A DNA stretch of 17,135 bases from the NCBI GenBank assembly GCA_934202505.1, contig CAKPXW010000025.1, positions 1 to 17,135 on the forward strand. The letters are read 5' to 3'. Positions 1 to 7,507 of this stretch are shown in pieces. Below the pieces are notes generated by a model. It saw only the letters and a program-made list of their open reading frames with translations. It was not told where the DNA came from and searched no databases. The position numbers and the translations under genes were made by a program. This DNA is from an uncultured Bacilli bacterium (lineage in GTDB: Bacteria > Bacillota_I > Bacilli_A > RFN20 > CAG-631). Numbering within the stretch: position 1 is the stretch's first letter; each line of letters opens with the position of its first letter.

Positions 1-1943
1 GCTTTAGCATATTTACTTCCAGGATTATCACCAACGATAACTAAATCAGTTTTTCTAGAAACACTTCCAGCCATTTTAGCACCACATTGATTTTCCAAAA
101 TAGTACTTGCTTCACTACGGCCAATAAATGATAGAGTGCCTGTTAGTACAATAGTTTTATTAGCAAAGAAAGAATTTGAATTAACAATTTTAGCATTTAG
201 ATTATTCATATTTAATCCTAATTCTTTTAATTTATTAATTAATTCAATATTTTTTTCTTCCTTAAAAAACGAATAAATAGCATCAGCCATAACTGCTCCA
301 ATATTGTCGATACTTGCAAGTCTTTCTTTACTTGCTTGCATTAAATTATCCATAGTTGAAAATTCATTGGCAAGTATTTTTGCAGTTTTTTCTCCAACTT
401 CTAGTATACCAAGGGCAAATAACAATCTCTCAAGAGAATTACTTTTTGATTTTTCAATTCCGTTTAGTAAGTTAGAAACTGATTTTTCTCCAAATCCAGG
501 GATATGACGTAATTGATAATCGTAATTCTTTAATTCATAAATATCAGAAATAGATTTTATATATCCCATTTCTAAAAATAATTTAACATTAGCTTCTCCC
601 ATTCCATCAATATCCATAGCTTTTCTTTCACAAAAATGGACAAGGCTTTCAAATAATCTTGCAGGACAATCAATGTTTATACAAAAATAATCGGCTTCTC
701 CTTCTTCACGATAAATTCTTTCATGACATTCAGGACAAGTATCTATCATTTTAAAAGGAATACTATTTTTTTCTCTTCTATTTAATAATACTTTTCCAAC
801 TTCAGGGATGACATCACCAGCTTTATAAATTAAAACAGTATCGCCAATTCGAATATCTTTTTGCTTTATATAATCTTCGTTATGAAGTGTTGTTTTCCTA
901 ATAGTTGATCCGGCAACTTTTGTTGGTTCAATAATTGCATTAGGCGTTATTTTTCCTGTTCTACCTACTGTAAAAACGATATCTAATAGTTTAGCAGGTA
1001 CTTCTTCAGGAGGGAATTTATATGCAGTAGCCCATTTTGGAGCTTTAGCTGTATAACCTATAGTTTGATAATATTCTAATTGATTAACTTTGATAACCAC
1101 ACCATCAATATCATAGTTTAATAGTGGTCTTTCTTGTGAAAGATTATTAATAAATTCTAATATTTCTTGAGTATTTTTACAAATTTTTGGTTTATTATTA
1201 ACATTAAAACCCAGCTTTTTCATAAATTTTAAAGCATCCATTTGCGTTTTTATATTATATTTTTCTGGTTCAACAAGTGTATATATAAAGCAATCTAAAT
1301 CTCTTTGCTTAGTTATTCTATAATCTAATTGTCTTAATGATCCAGCAGCGGCATTTCTACAATTAGCAAGAGGCTCTTTATTGTTTTTTAAAAGTTCTTC
1401 GTTTAATCTTGAAAGAGTGGATTTTTCCATATAAACTTCTCCTCGAACTTCAATATGTTCAAGAAAATCTATATGATGAGGAATTGTTTTAATATTATAT
1501 GCATTCATAGTAATATCTTCCCCAGTTTGTCCATCTCCACGAGTAGCCGCTTTCAACAAAGTTCCGTTTTCATAAATAAGTGAGATAGATAAACCATCAA
1601 TTTTACATTCACATACAAAATCCGTAGGCTTGTCAAGAACATCATTTACTCTAATTGTAAAGGCATTTATTTCTTCCTCGTTATAAACATTAGATAAAGA
1701 CATCATAGGTATTTCATGTATAACTTTTTTAAAAGAACTGTCTATATTTCCTCCAACATGTTGAGTAGGTGAATCAGGTGTAATAAATTGAGGATAATTT
1801 TTTTCAAGTTCAATTAGCTGATTCATAAGTTTGTCATATTCAGCATCTGAAACTGATGATTGATTTAATTGATAGTATTCATAATTATATTTGTTAAGTA
1901 AATCTCTTAATCTAAAGATTTCATCTACAGGATTATAACTCAT
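1..1943 (-). CDS. ligA: NAD+-dependent DNA ligase LigA (C-terminus beyond window)
   Basis: Seals nicks in duplex DNA using NAD+, joining Okazaki fragments and completing repair. The frame is open from an ATG at 1943 to the window edge, giving 647 codons; the family is about 665-670 residues, so roughly the last 20 are missing. It starts MSYNPVDEIFRLRD. The adenylated lysine lies in CKIDGL (K114). A four-cysteine zinc finger is visible (C403, C406, C421, C426), followed by helix-hairpin-helix segments, for example around RHIPGFGEKSVSNLLNG. A BRCT domain begins near residue 595 (NKTIVLTGTL). The start follows an AAAGGAT ribosome site and lies 16 bases after the pcrA stop, so the two are probably co-transcribed. 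The pcrA-ligA order is classic for Bacillota. Identification is secure. Confidence 0.97.
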   Translation of the reverse strand, partial: MSYNPVDEIFRLRDLLNKYNYEYYQLNQSSVSDAEYDKLMNQLIELEKNYPQFITPDSPTQHVGGNIDSSFKKVIHEIPMMSLSNVYNEEEINAFTIRVNDVLDKPTDFVCECKIDGLSISLIYENGTLLKAATRGDGQTGEDITMNAYNIKTIPHHIDFLEHIEVRGEVYMEKSTLSRLNEELLKNNKEPLANCRNAAAGSLRQLDYRITKQRDLDCFIYTLVEPEKYNIKTQMDALKFMKKLGFNVNNKPKICKNTQEILEFINNLSQERPLLNYDIDGVVIKVNQLEYYQTIGYTAKAPKWATAYKFPPEEVPAKLLDIVFTVGRTGKITPNAIIEPTKVAGSTIRKTTLHNEDYIKQKDIRIGDTVLIYKAGDVIPEVGKVLLNRREKNSIPFKMIDTCPECHERIYREEGEADYFCINIDCPARLFESLVHFCERKAMDIDGMGEANVKLFLEMGYIKSISDIYELKNYDYQLRHIPGFGEKSVSNLLNGIEKSKSNSLERLLFALGILEVGEKTAKILANEFSTMDNLMQASKERLASIDNIGAVMADAIYSFFKEEKNIELINKLKELGLNMNNLNAKIVNSNSFFANKTIVLTGTLSFIGRSEASTILENQCGAKMAGSVSRKTDLVIVGDNPGSKYAK

Positions 1944-1959
1944 ATATTTTATCCTTTCT

Positions 1960-4077
1960 TTATTTTACAAGATGAACAAATTTATGAGAAGCATTCAATT
2001 TTTTTCTTCCATAATTTGCATCTTTAAATACGACGTCTATTAAACCATCATTTTCGGAAAGCACAATTCCTTCACCAAAAATATCATGTTTAATTATTGA
2101 ACCAGCATGAATATTAGTTGGTGCATTATTTTTAATAAAATCGTTTTTAATAACGACTTTTTCTTTAATGGCTACTTCTTTAATTTCTTTTAAAAATCTA
2201 GAAGGGACACGCATACCAATGTAAGAATATCCTCCACTAGTAGTTAAATATAATCTTTTTCTTGCTCTTGTAATAGCGACATAAAATAGTCTACGTTCTT
2301 CTTCTATTCCATCAACTTTTTCTTGAATGGTTCTTGTACTTGGAAAAATTTGATCAACAAGTCCAAATACAAAAACATTATCAAATTCTAATCCTTTGGC
2401 AGTATGAATAGTCATTAATTTTACATAATCACTATTTTCATCGATTTCATCCTGAGCAGACATTAAAGTGACATTTTGAATAAATTCACCAAGAGAAGCT
2501 CCTTCTTGTGATAAAATAGATTTCATTTGATCGATAAATTGATGGATATTTTCAATTTTATCATCCATTTCCAAATCAATTAGCATATCAATATAGCCAT
2601 ATTTGTGAAGATGATCATCTAAAATTTTAGGCGCATTTGAAGAATCTAAAATAAATAAATCATGTAATTCTTTCATTTGATTAACAAATGCTTGTAATGA
2701 TTTTCCTTGCTTAGGCTTATATAAAGAAATAAGATTATCATATTCATTTTTTAAATGATTTAATATAGAAGTATTTTCACTAGTAGCATTGGCTTTTATT
2801 TTCTCCATTGTGGTTTTTCCAATGCCTTTTCCGGTATTTTCTAGTAATCTTTCACAAGATAAATCATCTTGAAAATTAGTCGCAAGTTTTAAAAAAGCAA
2901 TACAATCTTTAATTTCCATTCTACGATAAAATCTAAGTCCGCCATATATTCTATATTTAATTCCTCTACTCATTAAGACCTGTTCAAGCGGAGCAGCTTG
3001 AGCGTTTGTTCGATAAAGTATAGCACAATCTTTATAAAAAGTAGTTTTTCCATCATATAAATCATTAATATTATCGACAACATATTCGGCTTCTCTTTGT
3101 TCGTTTTCACCATTGAATTGAACTATTTCTGCTCCCATTTCTTCTTTTGTAAAAAGATTTTTCTTAATTCGATGGGTATTATGCTCTATTAAACGATTAG
3201 CAACATCAAGTATTTTGCCAGTTGAACGATAATTTTGTTCAAGAGAAACAGTTTCACATCCTTTAAAATCATTTGGAAACTGCAAAATAATATTGATATT
3301 AGCTCCACGCCAAGTATAAATAGTTTGGTCAGGATCACCAACAACAGTTACTTCATTATTTTGTCCAGCTAATAGTTTTACAAGTAAATATTGATTATCA
3401 TCTACATCTTGAAATTCATCGACTAAAATATGTTTTATACGATTTTGCCATTTTTCTAAAATAATTTGATTGTTTTCAAATATATCAATAGTTCTTAAAA
3501 TTAAATCATCAAAATCCATACACAATTGTTTTTCCAAATATTTTTGATATTGCTCATAAATTTTTGCTTTTTGTAAACCATAGTAATTATGAGCCATATT
3601 TTTAAGTTCAACACTAGGTAAAATATGTTTATTTTTTCTATCAGAAATATAGTCTAAACAAGAAGTTATTTTTAATATTTTATCATCAATATCATTTTCT
3701 TTAAATATATTTTTTATAATCTTTTTTTGATCATCTTCATCTATTACTGAAAATGTACTTGGATAATTAATTATTTTACATTCTTCTCTTAAAATTCTAG
3801 CACAGAATGAATGAAAAGTTGCAATTTTTAAATGCATATCATGCATTTGCAAAGTTTTTTCAACACGAGCTTTTATTTCTTCAGCCGCTTTGTTAGTAAA
3901 TGTAATTGCTAAAATTGAAGATGGATGGTAACCAAGATTATCAATTAAGTAGGCAATTCTATATGTTAAAACACGTGTTTTTCCACTTCCTGCACCAGCA
4001 ATGATTCTTAAATATTTGCTAGTACTTGTTGCGGCTAAGTATTGCTTATCATTTAATAATTCTTTCAAATTTAACAT
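1960..4077 (-). CDS. pcrA: UvrD/Rep-family DNA helicase PcrA
   Basis: Superfamily 1A 3'-5' DNA helicase for nucleotide excision repair, plasmid replication and clearing of replication/transcription conflicts. All family motifs are present: Q12, Walker A AGAGSGKTR (27-35), Ia AITFTNKAAEE, II DEFQD, III GDPDQTIYTWRGA, IV LEQNYRS, V TIHTAKGLEF and VI VAITRARK. The last 50 or so residues (IKHDIFGEGIVLSENDG onward) resemble the Tudor-like C-terminal domain that contacts RNA polymerase in PcrA. I chose ATG 4077 (705 aa, MLNLKELLNDKQ) because a GGAAGGA ribosome site lies about 9 bases upstream. An in-frame TTG at 4095 would add six residues but overlaps that site. Slightly shorter than typical PcrA (720-750 aa) with no motif missing. 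Transcribed divergently from plsX and followed by ligA. Confidence 0.97.
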   Translation of the reverse strand: MLNLKELLNDKQYLAATSTSKYLRIIAGAGSGKTRVLTYRIAYLIDNLGYHPSSILAITFTNKAAEEIKARVEKTLQMHDMHLKIATFHSFCARILREECKIINYPSTFSVIDEDDQKKIIKNIFKENDIDDKILKITSCLDYISDRKNKHILPSVELKNMAHNYYGLQKAKIYEQYQKYLEKQLCMDFDDLILRTIDIFENNQIILEKWQNRIKHILVDEFQDVDDNQYLLVKLLAGQNNEVTVVGDPDQTIYTWRGANINIILQFPNDFKGCETVSLEQNYRSTGKILDVANRLIEHNTHRIKKNLFTKEEMGAEIVQFNGENEQREAEYVVDNINDLYDGKTTFYKDCAILYRTNAQAAPLEQVLMSRGIKYRIYGGLRFYRRMEIKDCIAFLKLATNFQDDLSCERLLENTGKGIGKTTMEKIKANATSENTSILNHLKNEYDNLISLYKPKQGKSLQAFVNQMKELHDLFILDSSNAPKILDDHLHKYGYIDMLIDLEMDDKIENIHQFIDQMKSILSQEGASLGEFIQNVTLMSAQDEIDENSDYVKLMTIHTAKGLEFDNVFVFGLVDQIFPSTRTIQEKVDGIEEERRLFYVAITRARKRLYLTTSGGYSYIGMRVPSRFLKEIKEVAIKEKVVIKNDFIKNNAPTNIHAGSIIKHDIFGEGIVLSENDGLIDVVFKDANYGRKKLNASHKFVHLVK

Positions 4078-4107
4078 TCTTACACATCCTTCCAAAATAG
4101 TATAAAA

Positions 4108-4136
4108 ATTATAACATAACTGAAATTTATAAAAAA
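4108..4136 (-). promoter_or_regulatory. Candidate promoter for pcrA-ligA
   Basis: On the minus strand, a perfect TATAAT (-10, plus-strand 4108-4113) is preceded by TGT, an extended -10. The -35 position 17 bases away (4131-4136) reads TTTTTT, a poor match, so the extended -10 probably carries the activity. About 30 bases separate it from the pcrA start. Confidence 0.55.
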
Positions 4137-4170
4137 GATAATTGCTATTTTTTTAAAAAAAATAGATTCT

Positions 4171-4199
4171 TTTATTTCCCTATTGGTATATGTTATAAT
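4171..4199 (+). promoter_or_regulatory. Candidate promoter for the plsX-ffh unit
   Basis: TATAAT at 4194-4199 is preceded by TGT (extended -10). The -35 position 17 bases upstream (4171-4176) is TTTATT, weak. The expected transcription start (about 4206) lies inside the palindrome at 4201-4238, the classical place for a repressor to block transcription. Confidence 0.6.
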
Positions 4200-4200
4200 A

Positions 4201-4238
4201 TTATATACGCTATTGGTTATAACCAATAATGTATATAA
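4201..4238 (+). promoter_or_regulatory. 38-bp palindrome, operator-like, upstream of plsX
   Basis: The core TATTGGTTATAACCAATA (4211-4228) is a perfect 18-bp palindrome. It is flanked by perfect outer arms TTATATAC (4201-4208) and GTATATAA (4231-4238); only the two base pairs between core and arms mismatch. Another copy of the half-site, TATTGGTA, lies at 4181-4188 between -35 and -10. It is not followed by a T tract, so it is not a terminator. The sequence does not match the FapR consensus known to control plsX in Bacillus. I infer an operator for a regulator of lipid synthesis; which regulator is unknown. Confidence 0.6.
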
Positions 4239-4267
4239 GTGTCATATAATTAAAAGGAGGTTTTTTT

Positions 4268-5251
4268 ATGATTAAGCTTTCAATTGATGCAATGGGTGGA
4301 GATAATGGCTCAAAAATTGTAGTAGAAGCTGTTTTAAATTACTTATCAAACCATAATGATGTAGAGTTTTATGTTGTTGGTAAAGAAGAAGAACTTCAAC
4401 AATTAAAAGGAAAAGCAACTATTGTTGATGCTCGTGATGTTATGCAAATGGAAGATGGTGCATTATCAATTTTAAGAAAAAAAGAAACAAGTATGAACAA
4501 GGCTGTAGAACTTTGTGCTAATGGTATATGCGATGGAGTTGTCTCATGTGGGTCTACAGGAGCTTTTTTAACTTTGTCAACTTTAAAAGTTAAATTGATT
4601 AAAGGGGTAAAAAGAGCTGCTTTAGGAACATTTCTTCCAACAATTAATCCATCATCAGATGTATTGGTACTTGATCTTGGTGCTTCAAATGAAAATACTG
4701 GCGAACAAATTGCTCAATTTGCTGAAATGGGTGAAGTTGTTTATAGAAATTTAAGAAATAAAAATGATGTTGATGTTTATTTATTAAGTAATGGCAGTGA
4801 AGACAAAAAAGGTTGTCCAGAAGGAAAAGAAGCTTTTAAGATTTTAAAAGAAAAAGAATATAATTGGTTTAGAGGAAATATGGAAGCCAAAGATGTTTTA
4901 AGTGGCAAAGCAAATGTAGTTGCAACAGGTGGATATGCTGGAAATGTTCTTCTAAAGTCAATTGAAGGAACAGCATCCTTAGTAGGGAAAGTATTAAAAG
5001 AATCTTTACATATGTCAATTAGAACACAAATTGGTGCAGCCATTGCTAAACCTGCACTTTATGAAATGAAAAAAAGAATTAATCCTGCAAAAGGTGGAGG
5101 GGCATTTTTAGTTGGCTGTAATAAAATATGTGTTAAAGGACATGGAAATTCAAACGCTCAAACATTTCAAACTGCAATAGAGTTTGCAGTTGATATGATA
5201 AAGGCAAATGTAGTAGACGTCTTAAAGGAACGATATGAAAGCGAAAATTAA
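4268..5251 (+). CDS. plsX: Phosphate acyltransferase PlsX
   Basis: Converts acyl-ACP and phosphate into acyl-phosphate, the donor used by the membrane acyltransferase PlsY for the first step of phosphatidic acid synthesis. It is a peripheral membrane enzyme. The 327-residue length fits the family. The N-terminus IKLSIDAMGGDNG is the PlsX signature, and other family stretches are present (VSCGSTGAFL near 95, LDLGASNENTGEQ near 140, ATGGYAGNVLLK near 220, KGGGAFLVG near 275). The ATG follows a strong AAAAGGAGG site at 4252-4260. It is the first gene of the plus-strand unit and overlaps rnc by 17 bases. The usual neighbour acpP does not follow it. Expression is probably controlled by the palindrome at 4201-4238. 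Confidence 0.96.
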   Translation: MIKLSIDAMGGDNGSKIVVEAVLNYLSNHNDVEFYVVGKEEELQQLKGKATIVDARDVMQMEDGALSILRKKETSMNKAVELCANGICDGVVSCGSTGAFLTLSTLKVKLIKGVKRAALGTFLPTINPSSDVLVLDLGASNENTGEQIAQFAEMGEVVYRNLRNKNDVDVYLLSNGSEDKKGCPEGKEAFKILKEKEYNWFRGNMEAKDVLSGKANVVATGGYAGNVLLKSIEGTASLVGKVLKESLHMSIRTQIGAAIAKPALYEMKKRINPAKGGGAFLVGCNKICVKGHGNSNAQTFQTAIEFAVDMIKANVVDVLKERYESEN

Positions 5252-5927
5252 TTGTTTAACAATCTTAAAAGAATATAATATTAAACCTAACAATGTGGAA
5301 TTATATAATGAAGCTTTAACGCATTCATCATATGCTCATGAACATAATTTAGGAGAAGAAAAAGATTATCAAAGATTAGAGTTTATGGGTGATGCAGTTT
5401 TACAAGTTGTTTCTGCTGAATTGTTATATAAAAAATTTTCAAATTTTAAAGAAGGAGAACTTACAAAGCTTAGAAGTAAATTAGTAAGAACTGAGTCTCT
5501 TGCTAAATTAGGAAGAGAAATTCATTTACCAGATATGATGAATCTAGGTAAAGGAGAAGAAAAAGATCGTGGCTTAAAAGATAGCATAATCGAAGATTGT
5601 GTAGAAGCCTTTTTAGGGGCATTATATATCGATAAAGGTTACGATGAAGCGAAAATTGTTGCTTTAAGTTGGTTGAATAGACTTCTTCTTGAATTAAAAG
5701 AAGAAGATATTACAGATTACAAATCTATGCTTCAAGAACTAATTCAATCTGATAGTAGAGAACCATTAAAATATGAATTTTTAGGCAGTGAAGGAAAAGA
5801 TAATGATAAAACTTTCTTCTTTAAAGTTACACATGATGGTGTGGTTTTAGGAAAAGGCAGTGGAAAATCAAAAAAAGCAGCTGAACAAGAAGCTGCTAAA
5901 GAAGCTTTGAATAAATTAGCAAAGTAG
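5235..5927 (+). CDS. rnc: Ribonuclease III
   Basis: Double-strand-specific endoribonuclease that processes rRNA precursors and some mRNAs and small RNAs, probably including SRP RNA. The catalytic domain carries the signature QRLEFMGDAVL (E49, D53) and the second metal-binding pair in SIIEDCVEAFLGALY (D121, E124). A double-stranded RNA-binding domain spans about residues 158-228, ending KKAAEQEAAKEALNKL. At 230 aa it is full length. The start overlaps the end of plsX by 17 bases, with AAAGGAA at 5224-5230 inside plsX as ribosome site, so translation is likely coupled. Its stop is separated from the chosen ftsY start by nine bases. The order rnc-smc-ftsY is common in Bacillota; smc is absent here. 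Confidence 0.96.
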   Translation: MKAKINCLTILKEYNIKPNNVELYNEALTHSSYAHEHNLGEEKDYQRLEFMGDAVLQVVSAELLYKKFSNFKEGELTKLRSKLVRTESLAKLGREIHLPDMMNLGKGEEKDRGLKDSIIEDCVEAFLGALYIDKGYDEAKIVALSWLNRLLLELKEEDITDYKSMLQELIQSDSREPLKYEFLGSEGKDNDKTFFFKVTHDGVVLGKGSGKSKKAAEQEAAKEALNKLAK

Positions 5928-5936
5928 GTGAACTTG

Positions 5937-6923
5937 ATGGGTATATTTAGTAAATTAAAAGAAAAAATATTTCATAAGCAACAAAAAGTTGAAACAGTAG
6001 AAAAATATGTTTCAGGTCTTGATAAATCAAGAAAAAATTTTGTTGATAAACTTGCTGAATTAAAAGCAAGATATAGAAAGATAGATGAAGAATATTTTGA
6101 AGAATTAGAACAAATACTAATTCTATCAGATGTTGGTGTGCAAACTGCAATTAATATTGTTGAAGCAACAAAAAATGAAGCAAAATTAAAAAATATTAAT
6201 GATGTAGATGCAATTAACGAAATATTAGTAGATAAAATGTTTATTGCTTATGCTAGTAATGATACTATTAATACAGAAATTAATTTTTCACCAGATGGTT
6301 TAACAGTAGTTATGGTGGTTGGAGTCAATGGTGTTGGTAAAACAACTTCAATTGCTAAACTTTGCAATCGTTATAAAAATCAAGGAAAAAAAGTGCTATT
6401 AGTTGCTGGTGATACTTTTAGGGCAGGTGCAGTTGAACAACTTGGAATTTGGGCAGAAAGAGTTGGCGTCGATATTGTTAAAGGCAAAGAAAACGCTGAC
6501 CCAGCTAGCGTTGTTTTTGATGGAGTATCAAAAGCTCAAAAAGAAGGCTATGATTTAGTTATTTGTGATACTGCAGGAAGAGTACAAACTAAACAAAATT
6601 TAATGGATGAATTATCCAAAATGAATAGAATTATTCACAAAGTAATTAATCATGAAGCAAATGATGTTTTATTAATAATTGATGCAACAACTGGACAAAA
6701 TGGAGTTTTACAAGCTAAAGCTTTCTTTGATGCGGTACATGTTACAGGAATTGTTCTAACTAAAATGGATTCTACCAGTAAGGGTGGAATTATTTTAGCC
6801 ATAAAAGATGAATTAAATATTCCTGTGAAATTTGTATGCTTTGGTGAACAATTAGGTGACATTGAAGAGTTTGATTTAGATAATTATTTATATGGATTGA
6901 CAAAAGGAATGGAGGAAAAATAA
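5937..6923 (+). CDS. ftsY: Signal recognition particle receptor FtsY
   Basis: GTPase at the inner membrane that docks SRP-bound ribosomes at the Sec translocon. The protein (328 aa) has a short lysine-rich N-terminal region (GIFSKLKEKIFHKQQK), a helical N domain, and a G domain with GVNGVGKTT (129-137), DTFRAGAVEQL, DTAGRVQTKQNL and the TKMDSTSKGG guanine-recognition motif. The acidic A domain of longer FtsY proteins is almost absent, as in many Gram-positives. I prefer ATG 5937 because TAGGTG just upstream can serve as ribosome site. A GTG at 5928 is in frame but leaves no room for one. The stop shares one base with the next start (TAATG). It is the receptor partner of Ffh encoded two genes downstream. 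Confidence 0.96.
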   Translation: MGIFSKLKEKIFHKQQKVETVEKYVSGLDKSRKNFVDKLAELKARYRKIDEEYFEELEQILILSDVGVQTAINIVEATKNEAKLKNINDVDAINEILVDKMFIAYASNDTINTEINFSPDGLTVVMVVGVNGVGKTTSIAKLCNRYKNQGKKVLLVAGDTFRAGAVEQLGIWAERVGVDIVKGKENADPASVVFDGVSKAQKEGYDLVICDTAGRVQTKQNLMDELSKMNRIIHKVINHEANDVLLIIDATTGQNGVLQAKAFFDAVHVTGIVLTKMDSTSKGGIILAIKDELNIPVKFVCFGEQLGDIEEFDLDNYLYGLTKGMEEK

Positions 6924-7198
6924 TGAATTTTGCTTTTTTAATTTTCTTTTTACTATTTCAAGTAATAGTAAATTATGTTTGTGGAATATTAATTCCACAA
7001 AATTCAATTGCGGGAATTGTTGCTTATTATTTAGTTACAAGTTTAATTATTGCATTTGTATGGGGACTTCTTTCTACTCCAAGAGAATATAGAAAAGAAT
7101 TTTATAAACAACCAGGATTTCATAAAAACACATTAACTTTTTTTACAATATTAATAGTGATTGATTTAATTTTCTTTGGTATTAATTTATATGCATAA
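6923..7198 (+). CDS. Small three-helix membrane protein of unknown function in the SRP cluster
   Basis: I do not recognise this 91-residue protein. Three hydrophobic segments are clear: about 3-23, 28-50 and 70-90. The only charged stretch (TPREYRKEFYKQPGFHK, about 52-68) links helices 2 and 3, so by the positive-inside rule this loop and the N-terminus face the cytoplasm and the C-terminus faces out. There is no signal-peptide cleavage pattern. The start shares a base with the ftsY stop and is served by GGAGG at 6911-6915. Its end overlaps ylxM by eight bases. Being translationally locked between ftsY and ylxM-ffh suggests, but does not prove, a role in membrane targeting or insertion. A strong ribosome site and tight overlaps argue that the gene is real. 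Confidence 0.8.
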   Translation: MNFAFLIFFLLFQVIVNYVCGILIPQNSIAGIVAYYLVTSLIIAFVWGLLSTPREYRKEFYKQPGFHKNTLTFFTILIVIDLIFFGINLYA

Positions 7199-7490
7199 TT
7201 TAGATAAAACAGAAAAAATAAATAATCTACTTGAATTATATGGTTCATTATTGACAAAAAAACAATATAATATTATGAATATGTATTATTGTTATGATTT
7301 GTCATTGTCGGAAATCGCTGAAAACGAGAATATTAGTCGAGCAGCTGTATATGATTTAATCAAAAGGACATGTAATCTTTTAGAAGATTATGAAAATAAA
7401 TTAAATCTTTATAAAAAAAGAAAAGAACTAGAAAGTATTATTGTATCTTTACCAGAAGATATAAGAAAAAAAATTGAAAAAATCATTTAG
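7191..7490 (+). CDS. ylxM: YlxM-family SRP-associated helix-turn-helix protein
   Basis: UPF0122/YlxM proteins resemble sigma-factor region 4 and are encoded just upstream of ffh in Bacillota; in streptococci the family member assists SRP assembly. The 99-residue product starts MHNLDKTEKINNLLELYG. It contains the family helix-turn-helix (LTKKQYNIMNMYYCYDLSLSEIAENENISRAAVYDLIKR, described here by its end points at about residues 21-59), followed by a charged helical tail. I use ATG 7191; an in-frame TTG at 7176 is possible. No convincing ribosome site precedes either, so translation probably depends on ribosomes finishing the overlapping upstream gene (8-base overlap). The stop lies 17 bases before ffh. 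Confidence 0.88.
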   Translation: MHNLDKTEKINNLLELYGSLLTKKQYNIMNMYYCYDLSLSEIAENENISRAAVYDLIKRTCNLLEDYENKLNLYKKRKELESIIVSLPEDIRKKIEKII

Positions 7491-7507
7491 TTTTAGGGGG
7501 AATAGTA

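Noticed and set aside
304..507. Plus-strand open frame of 67 codons inside ligA
   Set aside because: Lies antisense to a well-supported ligA coding region, no ribosome site, no recognisable protein.
4201..4238. plsX palindrome as a FapR box or as an intrinsic terminator
   Set aside because: The core does not match the known FapR consensus half-site (TTAGTACCT), and no T tract follows the stem.
6418..6423. AGG reassigned to methionine, as in some uncultivated Bacilli
   Set aside because: AGG falls at conserved Arg positions: FtsY DTFRAG, KhpA RLIGK, DprA GTRKNS and TrmD NRPELL.
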